A stretch of DNA of 64,000 nt, from the NCBI GenBank assembly GCA_001314545.1, contig LIHN01000004.1, positions 186,001-250,000 of the forward strand, written 5' to 3'. The translations under genes and the position numbers were made by a program. Numbering within the stretch: position 1 is the stretch's first letter; each line of letters begins with the position of its first letter. This document shows positions 1-9,887 of the stretch, one piece after another. Source of the stretch: Bacteroidetes bacterium HLUCCA01 (lineage in GTDB: Bacteria > Bacteroidota > Rhodothermia > Balneolales > HLUCCA01). Under the pieces are notes generated by a model that was given only the letters and a program-made list of their open reading frames with translations, did not search any database and was not told the origin of the DNA.

Positions 1-2
1 AT

Positions 3-488
3 GCCTGGCTCAACTCAGAGCTTACCCGGCGGATGAATGATCTGGAAACCGAGTCGAATGACGAAAGCACCTTTCAGGAGCGAGAGGCTTATTTTCAAAG
101 CTTGCAGGAAAACATGCCTGATGAACGCAGGCTCCAACTGGTTGAACGGCTTGAATCCAGCACCTCAGCTACCTACTACCTGGTCTCGGTCATAACCGAT
201 ATGTACTTGTCGCTCATCGGGATAATGTCAGAATACATGGACGAAGAAAATAAAATTAAGGACGAACGCATGCCGGCTATCCGTACCAGTATCATGAATG
301 AACTTCTGCCTGTTTATTCCAATATCACCCTCGCAGTGAACCTGTACACCTACCGTGATGTTTCCGATGAAGACCTTGAAGCCTATGTATCGTTTTATGA
401 GTCGGATGCAGGCACCTGGTTTGCCGACATCTCCTACGAGGTTATTGATCATGTTTTGAACCAGGCAACATCCAAAATCAGTAACTGA
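3..488 (+). CDS. DUF2059-like protein, 5' end outside window
   Basis: The reading frame is open from base 3, with no stop before an internal ATG at 33, so the gene very probably begins upstream of the window. The visible 161 codons are mostly acidic and helical. The C-terminal part (…VSDEDLEAYVSFYESDAG…) resembles the helical DUF2059 domain, where an 'L..Y..FY.S..G' pattern is typical. Such proteins are usually exported, but any signal peptide would lie outside the window. No catalytic residues can be pointed to. The stop at 486-488 is followed one base later by the exonuclease III start, so the two genes are probably co-transcribed. The family call rests on a short motif and is moderate. Confidence 0.6.
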   Translation, partial: AWLNSELTRRMNDLETESNDESTFQEREAYFQSLQENMPDERRLQLVERLESSTSATYYLVSVITDMYLSLIGIMSEYMDEENKIKDERMPAIRTSIMNELLPVYSNITLAVNLYTYRDVSDEDLEAYVSFYESDAGTWFADISYEVIDHVLNQATSKISN

Positions 489-489
489 A

Positions 490-1260
490 TTGCTAAAAAT
501 TTCAAGCTATAACGTAAACGGTATACGGGCTGCCCAACGAAAGGGGCTGGCAGACTGGATTTTAGCTAGTCAACCGGATGTAATCTGTCTGCAGGAGATT
601 AAAGCCGATGAATCCCAGATTCCCGAAGAAATTAGCCACCTCGGGTACCACCAGATTTACCATCCGGCACAGAAAAAAGGTTATTCCGGAGTAGCCATTT
701 TAAGTAAAGCGGAACCGGAAGAAGTACACGTTGGCATGGGTTCGGAATGGGTTGATGCCGAAGGGCGTGTTGTAAGGGCCCGTATCAAAGGGGTGGATGT
801 GTTTTCCATTTATGCTCCCAGCGGTACGACGGGTGATGTCCGACAATCCCTGAAAATGCAGTTTCTCGAAGAATTTACGGCCTTTGTACAGGTGGCACAT
901 TCAACCGGGAAGCCGTTTGTTTTTTGCGGCGATTTCAATATTGCGCACACCGAAATCGATATTCATAATCCGGTGGCCAATAAGAAAACCTCCGGTTTTT
1001 TACCCGAGGAGCGAGCCTGGGTAAGTTTGATGCTTGATCAGCACGGACTTCGTGATGTTTATCGTGAGCACCATCCCGGAGTGGCTGATTTATATAGCTG
1101 GTGGACGTACAGAGCCGGAGCCAAGGGTAACAATAAGGGATGGCGTATTGATTACCACCTTGCCAATGATGCCCTCGCAGATGCGCGGATTGAAGCGGTT
1201 ATTGAGCGGGAGCTGAACTTGTCAGACCACGCGCCGGTAACCGTTACCTACGATATTTGA
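490..1260 (+). CDS. xth: exodeoxyribonuclease III (AP endonuclease family)
   Basis: This 256-residue protein belongs to the exonuclease III/AP endonuclease family, which incises DNA 5' to abasic sites and removes 3' blocks in base-excision repair. It opens with the β-strand motif ISSYNVNGIRAA, followed by the metal-binding glutamate in LQEIKAD (about residue 36). The central CGDFNIAHTEID motif and the C-terminal LSDHAPV motif carry the catalytic Asp and His. Length matches the family. The start is a TTG at 490, because no ATG lies between the preceding stop and the conserved first strand. It abuts the DUF2059-like gene, with a 1-bp gap. The gene converges on tyrA across about 165 bp. Confidence 0.93.
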   Translation: MLKISSYNVNGIRAAQRKGLADWILASQPDVICLQEIKADESQIPEEISHLGYHQIYHPAQKKGYSGVAILSKAEPEEVHVGMGSEWVDAEGRVVRARIKGVDVFSIYAPSGTTGDVRQSLKMQFLEEFTAFVQVAHSTGKPFVFCGDFNIAHTEIDIHNPVANKKTSGFLPEERAWVSLMLDQHGLRDVYREHHPGVADLYSWWTYRAGAKGNNKGWRIDYHLANDALADARIEAVIERELNLSDHAPVTVTYDI

Positions 1261-1424
1261 GGTACGGTATGAAACCCGCCCCGCAGGCTGTGTGGGTTTC
1301 CCGAAACGTTTCCCGAATCGTGGAAGGTACGTGCTGTCTGCTCAGAATGAAACCATGGCAACTTTTGGCATTGTGGTACGGCCTGTACCCGTTGCATCAG
1401 TAGCGTAGCCTGGCTGCTGTTTGC

Positions 1425-2558
1425 TTACGCGAAGCGGTCGGCCAGGCGGTTGATAAGATAGCTGCTTTCTTCCAGCGCCGTTTCGGCAAACTCACCGAAA
1501 AATCCGGTGATGTTTTCGAACTCTTCCACGAAGGCTTTTTTGTCGCCCTTCCGAACCATGTCGGCTAATCTGCTGTGGTGATCCATAAATTGGAGCAGCA
1601 GTTGACGCCGTTCTTCGTTGGCAAAAACAATATCAGCGTAGAGCTCCGCATCCTGGGCAAAGATTCGACCGGTCATCATGAGCTCTGCCCGGTAAATCGG
1701 TGAAGAAAAATGCAGGATTTCCTCCGGTTTAAGATCGAAATCTTTCATAAATGAGCCGTGGAGGAGGGCAACAAAGTGACGAAGACCCTGAACCATGTGC
1801 ATTACGCGGTCGTGCCGGTCGGGATCAACCTGAAGCAGGCGCATGCCCCATAGCTGAAATTGGTTGAGTACCCAGGTGCAGGCATCTTCATCGCGGCCGT
1901 GTGAGTAGATCATCAACTGCTTGGAGAGGTTCTGAAGGTCGGGGCCGTGCATGGGGTGAAGTCCTACAACCGGACCGGGGTGTGCATCTACCATCGCCCG
2001 AAGCGCGTCTTTCTTATTACTGGTAAAATCGGCTAAAACAGCGTAGTCTGGCATGAAGGGAGCGGCTTTTCGGATTACCGCCTGGGTCAGGTTGATGGGC
2101 ACCGAAACAATAACCAGATCAACGGCACGGAACAGGTCTTCTGCCCGGTGCCAGTCATTTTTGTCCAGTATCCGAACCTGATGTCCGCTGGCACTGAACA
2201 GGTTGCTGTATTGAACCCCCATTCCGCCGCCCCCGCCAATAATCAGTACGGTTTTGGAGGAAGCGGTGGCGCTTGGAAACTCGCTGGCCGATTGGCTGGC
2301 GCGCGATGAGCTCATAATCATACGCAGGAAGTCCTCGGCCCAATCCGGATCCATATCCCGCTTGATGGCCATTTCCCGGAACGACTGAATTTTATTCGCC
2401 TCTCTGCCGGCAACATAAATGGGCAGTTTTTTTTCGATTTTGGTGAGCAATACGCCCTTGACTACCTCACTGCGTTCACGGAGTAAATCCAGTATCTGTT
2501 CATCAATTTCGTCTATCCGTTCACGAAACACGGACAAAGATTGCTCAGATTTTGGCAT
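1425..2558 (-). CDS. tyrA: bifunctional chorismate mutase/prephenate dehydrogenase (T-protein)
   Basis: The predicted protein (377 aa) converts chorismate to prephenate and then to 4-hydroxyphenylpyruvate in tyrosine synthesis. Residues about 1-90 form an AroQ-type chorismate mutase (RERIDEIDEQILDLLRERSE; REANKIQSFREMA). A Rossmann domain follows with the NAD motif GGGGGMG, then a prephenate dehydrogenase domain with GLHPMHGPD, the LRHF segment and SSPIYRAELMMTGRIFAQ. The layout is that of enterobacterial T-protein. The ATG at 2558 is preferred over a TTG at 2600, because the extra 14 residues match nothing in the family. It is divergent from uvrB, whose ATG lies 82 bp away. The close resemblance to gamma-proteobacterial TyrA is unusual for this lineage. 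Confidence 0.92.
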   Translation of the reverse strand: MPKSEQSLSVFRERIDEIDEQILDLLRERSEVVKGVLLTKIEKKLPIYVAGREANKIQSFREMAIKRDMDPDWAEDFLRMIMSSSRASQSASEFPSATASSKTVLIIGGGGGMGVQYSNLFSASGHQVRILDKNDWHRAEDLFRAVDLVIVSVPINLTQAVIRKAAPFMPDYAVLADFTSNKKDALRAMVDAHPGPVVGLHPMHGPDLQNLSKQLMIYSHGRDEDACTWVLNQFQLWGMRLLQVDPDRHDRVMHMVQGLRHFVALLHGSFMKDFDLKPEEILHFSSPIYRAELMMTGRIFAQDAELYADIVFANEERRQLLLQFMDHHSRLADMVRKGDKKAFVEEFENITGFFGEFAETALEESSYLINRLADRFA

Positions 2559-2640
2559 GATTAGCGTTATTTTACTAGGGTGTAGAAACGATTTTGGCAA
2601 AGCGTCAAGTTACATAAAATCCCATTTCCAACCCCCGTTT

Positions 2641-4695
2641 ATGTCTGATTTTGAACTTATTTCCCCTTTCAAACCTGCCGGAGATCAACCCAGGGCTATC
2701 CAGGATCTCACGGCCGGCCTCCGCCGGGGTGATAAGCATCAAACCCTGCTGGGTATAACCGGATCCGGAAAAACCCGCACTATTGCCTCGGTAATTGAAC
2801 AGAACCGGAAGCCAACCCTCGTGATGAGCCATAACAAAACACTGGCTGCACAGCTTTACCGGGAACTGAGCGATTTTTTTCCCAATAACTGTGTGGAGTT
2901 TTTTATTTCGTATTACGACTACTACCAGCCGGAGGCCTACATCATTTCGCAGGACAAGTACATCGAAAAGGATCTGTCCATCAATGATGAAATCCAGCGA
3001 TTGCGGCTCAGGGCAACCAGCTCGCTGCTTTCCGGGCGGCAGGATGTCATCATTGTTTCATCGGTGAGCTGTATTTACGGAATCGGGAGTCCCAGTGAGT
3101 ATGCCAAACTCATCATCAATTTAAACAAGGGGATGAATATCCCCCGAAACACCCTGCTCTACGACCTGGTGGAACTCCATTACACCCGCAACGACCTCGA
3201 ATTCAAACGGGCGGTCTTCCGGGTTCGCGGCGATGTAGTGGATGTTTATCCCGCCTACAGTGAACAGGGGCTGCGTATAACCTTCTGGGGTGATGAAATT
3301 GAAGAGCTGGCGCTGATTGACCCCGATACGGGCAAAGTGCTGGAAAAAATCAATCAGTTTGTCATCTATCCCGCCTCGCATTACGTGACCAGTAAAGAGC
3401 GGCTTTCAGAGGCAATCAATCACATCCGGGATGAACTTGTCTGGCGACTGGATGTACTCCGTTCGGAAGATAAGTTTCTGGAGGCCCACCGCCTTGAGCA
3501 GCGCACGCACTTCGACCTGGATATGATCCAGGAAATCGGATACTGTTCCGGTATTGAAAATTACTCCCGTTATCTGGCCGGCAGAAAGCCCGGTGAGCGA
3601 CCGTACTGCCTGATGGATTATTTCCCGGAGGATTATCTGCTGGTCGTCGATGAAAGCCATCAGACGGTTCCGCAGATTGGGGCCATGTATGGCGGCGACC
3701 GGTCCAGGAAAATGGCACTGGTTGAGCATGGCTTCCGACTGCCGTCTGCCCTGGATAACCGTCCGCTTACCTTTGAAGAGTGGCAAACCATGATTAACCA
3801 GGTCATTTACGTCAGTGCCACCCCTTCCGACTTTGAAATGGAACAGTCCGAAGGGATCTTTGTAGAACAGATTATCCGTCCCACTGGACTCATGGAGCCG
3901 GAAATTGATGTTCGCCCCCTCGCCAATCAGATTGATGATCTCATTGAGGAAATTCGCCAGCGTATTGCCATGCAGCAACGTATTCTGGTACTGACCCTGA
4001 CCAAGCGAATGAGTGAAGAACTGGCCGAATACCTTAAAAACCTGGGGATTCGTGCCGCCTATATGCATAGCGAACTGGACGCCATTGAACGAATTGAGGT
4101 GCTATATCGCTACCGTCGGGGCGACTTTGACGTGCTTGTGGGGATTAACCTGCTACGGGAGGGCATCGACATACCTGAACTGGGTCTGGTGGGAATTCTG
4201 GATGCCGATAAAGAGGGGTTTCTGCGCTCGGAAACCTCGCTTATGCAGATTGCCGGTCGGGCTGCGCGGAACGTCAACGGCAAAGTCATCATGTATGCCG
4301 ATAAGATTACGCCCAGTATGAAAAAGGTTATCGATGAGACCAACCGCAGGCGGGAGTTGCAGCGAGAGTATAACAAAGAACATGGCATTACGCCTCAGAC
4401 GATATCCAAAGAGCTTAAACCTCTGGTGGATCCGCATTTGATATCCAATAAAGCCGTTAGTTTTGACGATGAATACTTGCAGGGAGGGCAGTCGATCGAG
4501 GTCATTCAGGCGGCCGATGACGGCATCCACTACAAGGCCAATCCGGCGATGAAAGAGGTGATTTTTGACAGTAAAGAGAAATTCCTCGACTATCTGCAGG
4601 AAGCCATGATGACGGCTGCCCGGAATCTTGAATTTGAAGAAGCCGCCCGAATTCGCGACCAGATTGAAAAACTGAAAAAGGAAATCAATGGCTAA
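2641..4695 (+). CDS. uvrB: excinuclease ABC subunit B
   Basis: UvrB (684 aa) is the damage-verifying helicase-like subunit of nucleotide excision repair; it is loaded by UvrA and recruits UvrC. Visible hallmarks are Walker A GITGSGKT at residues 38-45, the DNA-inserting β-hairpin around YYDYYQPEAY, the DEAD-type box VVDESH, helicase motifs VSATPSDFE and LLREGIDIPE, and motif VI QIAGRAARN. A UVR domain ends the protein (LEFEEAARIRDQIEKL). The frame stays open further upstream, but the ATG at 2641 begins the canonical F-x-L-x-x-x-F-x-P-x-G-D-Q-P N-terminus. The last 8 bp overlap the methyltransferase start at 4688, which suggests translational coupling. Confidence 0.98.
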   Translation: MSDFELISPFKPAGDQPRAIQDLTAGLRRGDKHQTLLGITGSGKTRTIASVIEQNRKPTLVMSHNKTLAAQLYRELSDFFPNNCVEFFISYYDYYQPEAYIISQDKYIEKDLSINDEIQRLRLRATSSLLSGRQDVIIVSSVSCIYGIGSPSEYAKLIINLNKGMNIPRNTLLYDLVELHYTRNDLEFKRAVFRVRGDVVDVYPAYSEQGLRITFWGDEIEELALIDPDTGKVLEKINQFVIYPASHYVTSKERLSEAINHIRDELVWRLDVLRSEDKFLEAHRLEQRTHFDLDMIQEIGYCSGIENYSRYLAGRKPGERPYCLMDYFPEDYLLVVDESHQTVPQIGAMYGGDRSRKMALVEHGFRLPSALDNRPLTFEEWQTMINQVIYVSATPSDFEMEQSEGIFVEQIIRPTGLMEPEIDVRPLANQIDDLIEEIRQRIAMQQRILVLTLTKRMSEELAEYLKNLGIRAAYMHSELDAIERIEVLYRYRRGDFDVLVGINLLREGIDIPELGLVGILDADKEGFLRSETSLMQIAGRAARNVNGKVIMYADKITPSMKKVIDETNRRRELQREYNKEHGITPQTISKELKPLVDPHLISNKAVSFDDEYLQGGQSIEVIQAADDGIHYKANPAMKEVIFDSKEKFLDYLQEAMMTAARNLEFEEAARIRDQIEKLKKEING

Positions 4696-5287
4696 AAAGA
4701 AGAAGGTAACGTCTAAGGAAAACCCCTCGGCTCTGGACCACACCGTGGCCTACGTGAAAAGTTTCATCAAAGACCGCAACGTGGCCTCGGTAACGCCCAC
4801 TTCTTCGCATGTTGTTAATCAGATCTGCGACCGGATGCGCTTTGACCGCGATCTGACTGTCATTGAGTACGGGGCCGGAACCGGAGTTTTTACCTTTGAA
4901 CTATTGAAAAGAATGACGCCGGGATCCAGGTTATTGGCTTTTGAAACCAACCCGGACCTGGCGGAACTTCTGGAAAAACATAATGATCTCCGCTTAGCGG
5001 TTTCTACTGAAAGTGCGGCCCGTGTATCGGAAGTGCGCAATGACATCGGTTTACCGGCAGCGGACTATATCTTGTCCGGAATCCCCTTTTCCTTCTTTGA
5101 CGCCGGTCTGCGCCGTGAAATTGTGCTGAAAACATACGACAATATCCGGCCTGAAGGTCGTTTCCTGGTTTATCAGGCCTCCTGGATGATGAAAGACCTG
5201 ATTGAAGAAATTTTTGGCAACATCGATACGGACTCCTACTTGCTGAACATTCCGCCCATGTTCCTTATGGATGCCATTCGCAATTAA
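4688..5287 (+). CDS. SAM-dependent methyltransferase (KsgA/PmtA-like fold)
   Basis: This is a 199-residue class I methyltransferase. After a lysine-rich N-terminus, VIEYGAGTGVFTFELL is motif I (SAM binding) and LLAFETNPDLAELL carries the acidic end of β2. DYILSGIPFSFF sits where motif IV lies and resembles the NxPF/xIPF motif of rRNA adenine dimethylases and phospholipid N-methyltransferases. It is shorter than KsgA (about 270 aa) and lacks that enzyme's C-terminal domain, so the substrate cannot be assigned; a lipid or an RNA base are both possible. It overlaps the end of uvrB by 8 bp, which implies co-expression but does not by itself indicate a repair role. Confidence 0.75.
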   Translation: MAKKKKVTSKENPSALDHTVAYVKSFIKDRNVASVTPTSSHVVNQICDRMRFDRDLTVIEYGAGTGVFTFELLKRMTPGSRLLAFETNPDLAELLEKHNDLRLAVSTESAARVSEVRNDIGLPAADYILSGIPFSFFDAGLRREIVLKTYDNIRPEGRFLVYQASWMMKDLIEEIFGNIDTDSYLLNIPPMFLMDAIRN

Positions 5288-5313
5288 AAAACCACGGAAA
5301 TTCGGTATTTTTA
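5284..5313 (+). promoter_or_regulatory. candidate metH promoter (Bacteroidota type)
   Basis: TATTTTTA at 5306-5313 matches seven of eight positions of the TAnnTTTG -7 box. A weak TTA lies 19 bases upstream at 5284-5286. Transcription would start near 5320, giving a leader of about 40 nt before the metH ATG. The -33 half is poor, so this is tentative. The 75-bp gap is too short to hold a cobalamin or SAM riboswitch. Confidence 0.3.
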
Positions 5314-5361
5314 GTGTTTTAACTAAACGTAACGGCACGCAGCTACCAGAATTTTAAGCGA

Positions 5362-8300
5362 ATGCAAAATAATCGTCATCCCATTGTCAGCGAACTGGAA
5401 AAACGTATTCTGGTTATCGATGGAGCGATGGGAACCATGATACAGTCGTACAACCTGACCGAAGCAGACTACCGGGGCGATCGATTCCGTGACCATGCCT
5501 CTGATCTGAAGGGAAACAACGATCTGCTGAGCCTGACACAGCCCGATATTATCCGCGAAATCCACACCAGTTTTCTGGAGTCCGGCGCCGATATCCTTGA
5601 GACCAACACCTTCAACGCGAATCCGATTTCGCTGGCCGACTACAATCAGGTTGAGCTCACCTACGAACTGAACGTTGCTTCCGCCCGACTTGCACGCGAG
5701 GCTGCCGATGCCATTACGGCGAACAATCCTGCTAAACCCCGTTTTGTGGCAGGAGCTATTGGTCCGACAAACCGGACGTTGTCGCTATCGCCTGATGTGA
5801 ACGACCCGGGTTACCGGGCAGTCACGTTTGATGAAGTAGCCGGTGCCTATCGGGAGCAAATCCGGGGACTCATTGATGGTGGCGTTGACCTCATATTGGT
5901 TGAAACCGTATTCGATACGCTTAATGCCAAGGCGGCCCTTTATGCCATTCAGGAGTCGGGCACCGATTTACCGGTAATGATATCGGGCACCATTGTGGAT
6001 GCCAGTGGCCGGACCCTATCCGGACAAACCACAGAAGCCTTCTGGATATCGGTTTCGCACATGCCTAATTTATTGAGTGTAGGCCTTAATTGTGCGTTGG
6101 GGTCCAAGCAGATGCGGCCATTTATTCAGGAACTTTCAAGGGTGGCAACCTGCTATGTGAGTCTTTATCCGAACGCCGGATTACCCAATGAATTTGGTGG
6201 ATACGACGAATCACCCGAGTTCATGGCCGAGCAGACGCGAGACTACGGACAATCAGGATTTCTGAATATTGTTGGAGGTTGTTGCGGAACCCGTCCGGAG
6301 CATATTAAGGCTATTGCCGAAAGTGTTGCCGATATGCCACCCCGGCAGTTACCGGATACCGAGCCCTATCTGCGCCTGAGCGGGCTGGAGCCTCTGGTTG
6401 TTCGTCCTGAAACGAACTTCATCAACGTTGGTGAGCGGACCAACGTAACCGGTTCCAAGGTTTTTGCCAATCTTATCCTTAACGACGACTTTGACGGAGC
6501 CCTCCGTGTAGCCCGGCAGCAAGTGGAAAACGGTGCGCAGATCATCGATATCAACATGGATGAGGGGATGCTCGACTCCCGGGCGGCTATGGTCCGCTTC
6601 CTGAACCTGCTTGCCGCTGAGCCGGACATAAGCAGGGTTCCCATCATGATTGACTCCTCGAAGTGGTCGGTACTGGAGGCCGGACTGAAGTGCATACAGG
6701 GTAAGTGTGTGGTCAACTCCATATCGCTTAAAGAAGGCGAAGAAGCCTTTATTCACCAGGCCCGCATCGTACGAAAATACGGGGCCGCGGTGATAGTAAT
6801 GGCTTTTGACGAGCAGGGTCAGGCCGATTCCTTTGAACGACGGATTGAAATTTGCCAGCGTGCCTACCACATCCTCACCGAGCAGATAGGCTTTCCGCCC
6901 CAGGACATCATTTTTGATCCGAATATCCTCACGGTTGCTACCGGCATTGAGGAGCACAACAACTACGCCGTTGATTTCATCAGGGCTACGGAATGGATAA
7001 AGGCCAATCTCTCTCTGGCTAAAGTCAGTGGTGGCGTCAGCAATATTTCGTTTTCGTTCCGTGGCAACAACACGGTACGTGAAGCCATGCATACAGCATT
7101 TCTGTACCATGCCATTCGTGCCGGACTCGATATGGGCATTGTAAATGCGGGTCAGATTGAAGTATATGACGAAATCGATCCCGAACTGCTTGAACTTGTT
7201 GAAGACGTATTACTTAATCGACGGAATGACGCAACCGAACGACTTATTGACTTCGCGGAGTCGGTCAAACAAACTGGCCGGGCCGAAGCGAAGGTAGATA
7301 CCTGGCGGAGTCTGCCTGTTAACGAACGGCTTGCCCATGCATTGGTTAAGGGCATTGTGGATCATATCGAGGCGGACACCGAAGAAGCCCGCCTGCTGGC
7401 CGATGAACCCCTCCATGTCATTGAAGGTCCTTTGATGGATGGCATGAACGTGGTTGGCGACCTGTTCGGAGCAGGAAAAATGTTTCTGCCGCAGGTTGTG
7501 AAAAGTGCCCGCGTAATGAAAAAGGCCGTTGCCTACCTCATTCCCTACATCGAAGCTGAAAAAGCCCGGAATAAAGATACCCGTCCGCAAGCCAAGGTGC
7601 TTCTGGCCACCGTCAAAGGTGATGTACATGACATCGGCAAGAACATTGTGGGTGTTGTGCTCGCCTGTAATAATTACGAGGTAATTGATCTGGGTGTAAT
7701 GGTGCCGCGCGATAAAATTATTGACGCAGCCAGAGAGCATAAGGTCGATGTCATCGGTCTAAGCGGCCTGATAACCCCATCGCTCGACGAAATGGTGGAT
7801 TTCGCCAGAGAAATGGAACGTCAGGGGCTGAAACTGCCGCTGCTTATCGGCGGGGCAACTACTTCACGGGTTCATACTGCCGTAAAAATTGCTCCTGAAT
7901 ACAGCGGAACCACGGTACATGTTCTGGATGCATCCCGCAGTGTCCCTGTGGTGAGCAAGCTGATTTCCGATGATACCCGCGAACGTTATGCGGCGGAGAT
8001 TCTCGCAGAATATGATCAGGTACGGGATGACCACAGCAGAAGAAAACAGACCCGTCGGATGATTCCCCTTGAAAAAGCCCGTGCAAACAGTCAAAAAATA
8101 GACTGGAATACCTTCCGGCCCGATGTACCGCTGAAGCCGGGACTCACCATAGTAGAAGACCTCCCTCTGGCAACGCTTCGCCCGTATATAGACTGGACGC
8201 CCTTTTTCATCACCTGGCAGCTGACTGGTAAATATCCGGCCATACTCGAAGATAAAACCATAGGTACCGAAGCCCGGAAGGTCTTTGACGATGCCAACCG

Positions 8301-9093
8301 TCTGCTGGATCGTGTGATTAACGAAAACGTACTCACTGCAAAAGGTGTATGCGGTATTTTTCCCGCAAACGCTGACGGGGATGACATCCATGTGTACACC
8401 GATGAATCACGAACATCCATTCGGACAACCCTTCACATGCTTCGGCAGCAGACGGAAAAAAGGGAAGGACAGCCAAACCGGTCGCTGGCCGATTACATTG
8501 CACCGGTCAGCAGCGGAAAAGACGATTATATAGGGGGATTTGCGGTAACTACGGGCCTTGGTATTGAGAAAATGCTAGACGAATTTGCCCGCGACCATGA
8601 CGACTACAGCGCTATCATGGTGAAAGCCCTGGCCGACCGCCTTGCTGAAGCCTTTGCGGAGTATTTGCATGAGCGGGTGCGAACGTCCATCTGGGGTTAC
8701 GCTCCCACGGAGAAGCTGACCAATGAGGCGTTAATCAGAGAAGGGTACAGGGGCATACGTCCGGCACCGGGCTATCCTGCCAACCCTGATCATAGTGAGA
8801 AACCCGCGCTGTTCGACCTGCTGAATGCCACTGAAATAACCGGCATTACGCTGACGGAGAGTATGGCCATGAATCCGGCCGCGTCAGTGTGCGGATTGTA
8901 TTTTGCACATCCGGAGGCCGCTTACTTCCGCCTGGGCGACATCGACCGGGACCAGGTCCGTGATTATCACATCCGAAAAGGGATGCCGTTGGATGAGCTG
9001 GAACGTTGGCTCTCACCTATTTTGGGATATGATGGTACGGCTGCCGCTTCGGTTGAGGGGGTAAAATGTGCATGCGGTGTGCCGCACGGGTAA
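5362..9093 (+). CDS. metH: methionine synthase, cobalamin-dependent
   Basis: This full-length MetH (1243 aa) transfers a methyl group from 5-methyl-tetrahydrofolate to homocysteine through cobalamin. The homocysteine domain carries the three zinc-ligand cysteines (C244 in GLNCALG, C307-C308 in [10 protein letters not shown]). The pterin domain starts near residue 350 with [13 protein letters not shown]. The helical cap is followed by the B12 domain with DVHDIGKN at about 754-761, whose His ligates cobalt. The C-terminal activation domain (about 900-1243) contains the SAM-binding [12 protein letters not shown] segment. All modules are present, so the enzyme should be reactivatable by SAM plus a flavodoxin or reductase. 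It needs B12, but no corrinoid genes lie in the window. Confidence 0.98.
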   Translation: MQNNRHPIVSELEKRILVIDGAMGTMIQSYNLTEADYRGDRFRDHASDLKGNNDLLSLTQPDIIREIHTSFLESGADILETNTFNANPISLADYNQVELTYELNVASARLAREAADAITANNPAKPRFVAGAIGPTNRTLSLSPDVNDPGYRAVTFDEVAGAYREQIRGLIDGGVDLILVETVFDTLNAKAALYAIQESGTDLPVMISGTIVDASGRTLSGQTTEAFWISVSHMPNLLSVGLNCALGSKQMRPFIQELSRVATCYVSLYPNAGLPNEFGGYDESPEFMAEQTRDYGQSGFLNIVGGCCGTRPEHIKAIAESVADMPPRQLPDTEPYLRLSGLEPLVVRPETNFINVGERTNVTGSKVFANLILNDDFDGALRVARQQVENGAQIIDINMDEGMLDSRAAMVRFLNLLAAEPDISRVPIMIDSSKWSVLEAGLKCIQGKCVVNSISLKEGEEAFIHQARIVRKYGAAVIVMAFDEQGQADSFERRIEICQRAYHILTEQIGFPPQDIIFDPNILTVATGIEEHNNYAVDFIRATEWIKANLSLAKVSGGVSNISFSFRGNNTVREAMHTAFLYHAIRAGLDMGIVNAGQIEVYDEIDPELLELVEDVLLNRRNDATERLIDFAESVKQTGRAEAKVDTWRSLPVNERLAHALVKGIVDHIEADTEEARLLADEPLHVIEGPLMDGMNVVGDLFGAGKMFLPQVVKSARVMKKAVAYLIPYIEAEKARNKDTRPQAKVLLATVKGDVHDIGKNIVGVVLACNNYEVIDLGVMVPRDKIIDAAREHKVDVIGLSGLITPSLDEMVDFAREMERQGLKLPLLIGGATTSRVHTAVKIAPEYSGTTVHVLDASRSVPVVSKLISDDTRERYAAEILAEYDQVRDDHSRRKQTRRMIPLEKARANSQKIDWNTFRPDVPLKPGLTIVEDLPLATLRPYIDWTPFFITWQLTGKYPAILEDKTIGTEARKVFDDANRLLDRVINENVLTAKGVCGIFPANADGDDIHVYTDESRTSIRTTLHMLRQQTEKREGQPNRSLADYIAPVSSGKDDYIGGFAVTTGLGIEKMLDEFARDHDDYSAIMVKALADRLAEAFAEYLHERVRTSIWGYAPTEKLTNEALIREGYRGIRPAPGYPANPDHSEKPALFDLLNATEITGITLTESMAMNPAASVCGLYFAHPEAAYFRLGDIDRDQVRDYHIRKGMPLDELERWLSPILGYDGTAAASVEGVKCACGVPHG

Positions 9094-9376
9094 TAAGAAG
9101 TGTGCGCGTTTTATGTTGTTGCGTGCCAATAACCCAGCCTGTTGACAGGCAACTATTTACCGGTAGACCGGGCGGTTTTGTGCAAGAAAACGCGCCTGCA
9201 CAAATAATTTGTGATTTCGCCTGCCCACCGACCGGGTGATAGCAGATTACCATCCCGCAGCTGCCGATGGTTGCTGAGGGGAAGCATTGGAATAAAGTCG
9301 CAATAATTTTCGACTTTTTGTCCGATAAGCATTACTATACCCCTGCGCACGCACTTCCAACTTTATCCGGGATGCT

Positions 9377-9760
9377 ATGATATTTGCCGAAATAACGCAC
9401 GATATACGAGTAATAGTCAAACCTGTTTTTATTGAGCAGGAATCTGATCTGGTTACGGGCAGGTACGTCTTTTCCTACTATATCACCATCGAAAACATGG
9501 GCCTTGAATCGGTTCAGCTGATGCGCCGACAATGGTACATTAATGATTCCAACGGGGAAACGCATGAGGTGCACGGAGATGGTGTGGTTGGCAAGCAACC
9601 GCTTATCAAGCCGGGCTCATCGCACAGCTACAACAGCTACTGCGTATTGAAGTCCTTCGAGGGCAGCATGGAAGGGTACTATCTGATGCAGAAAGATGAC
9701 GGTAACACCCTGAAAGTTACGATTCCGCGATTTCTGCTGAAATCACATTTGATGAATTGA
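9377..9760 (+). CDS. apaG: ApaG/CorD family protein (DUF525)
   Basis: The 127-residue product is a single immunoglobulin-like ApaG domain. Characteristic stretches are YVFSYYITIENMG, LMRRQWYINDSNG, the glycine-rich EVHGDGVVGKQPLIKPG loop, and EGYYLMQ before the terminal β-strand (VTIPRF). The biochemical role of the family is not settled; it has been linked to divalent-cation handling and diadenosine polyphosphates, and the fold recurs in some F-box proteins. A GC-rich hairpin follows 28 bp after the stop. The 283 bp upstream, back to metH, contain no other convincing gene, so apaG probably has its own promoter there, though I could not identify one. Confidence 0.9.
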   Translation: MIFAEITHDIRVIVKPVFIEQESDLVTGRYVFSYYITIENMGLESVQLMRRQWYINDSNGETHEVHGDGVVGKQPLIKPGSSHSYNSYCVLKSFEGSMEGYYLMQKDDGNTLKVTIPRFLLKSHLMN

Positions 9761-9787
9761 AATCAGCGGTACGCTGCAATCCCCGGT

Positions 9788-9806
9788 CCGGGTATGCCCG
9801 GTTTTT
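9788..9806 (+). terminator. weak intrinsic terminator after apaG
   Basis: A 5-bp GC stem (CCGGG 9788-9792 with CCCGG 9797-9801, loop TATG) is followed by five T residues. It lies 28 bp downstream of the apaG stop. The T-run is short, so efficiency may be modest. Confidence 0.5.
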
Positions 9807-9810
9807 GAGC

Positions 9811-9846
9811 AAAAAAAAAGGATAGCACCGGTCAGATGCAATCCTT
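9811..9846 (-). terminator. intrinsic terminator for the glutathione-peroxidase gene
   Basis: Read on the minus strand, AAGGAT (9846-9841) pairs with ATCCTT (9823-9818), with an inner GCA/TGC pairing beyond one mismatch, followed by a run of nine T residues. It lies about 40 bp past the stop of the peroxidase gene. Together with the apaG hairpin it separates two convergent genes. Confidence 0.6.
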
Positions 9847-9887
9847 TGTAGTGGATGGTGATGGGATAAATATGAAAGGAATAACTG

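Noticed and set aside
1271-1300. Inverted repeat GAAACCC/GGGTTTC as a terminator between xth and tyrA
   Set aside because: The stem is 7 bp with a long loop and no T-run follows on either strand.
5288-5361. Cobalamin or SAM riboswitch before metH
   Set aside because: The 74-bp gap is too short and shows none of the conserved boxes.
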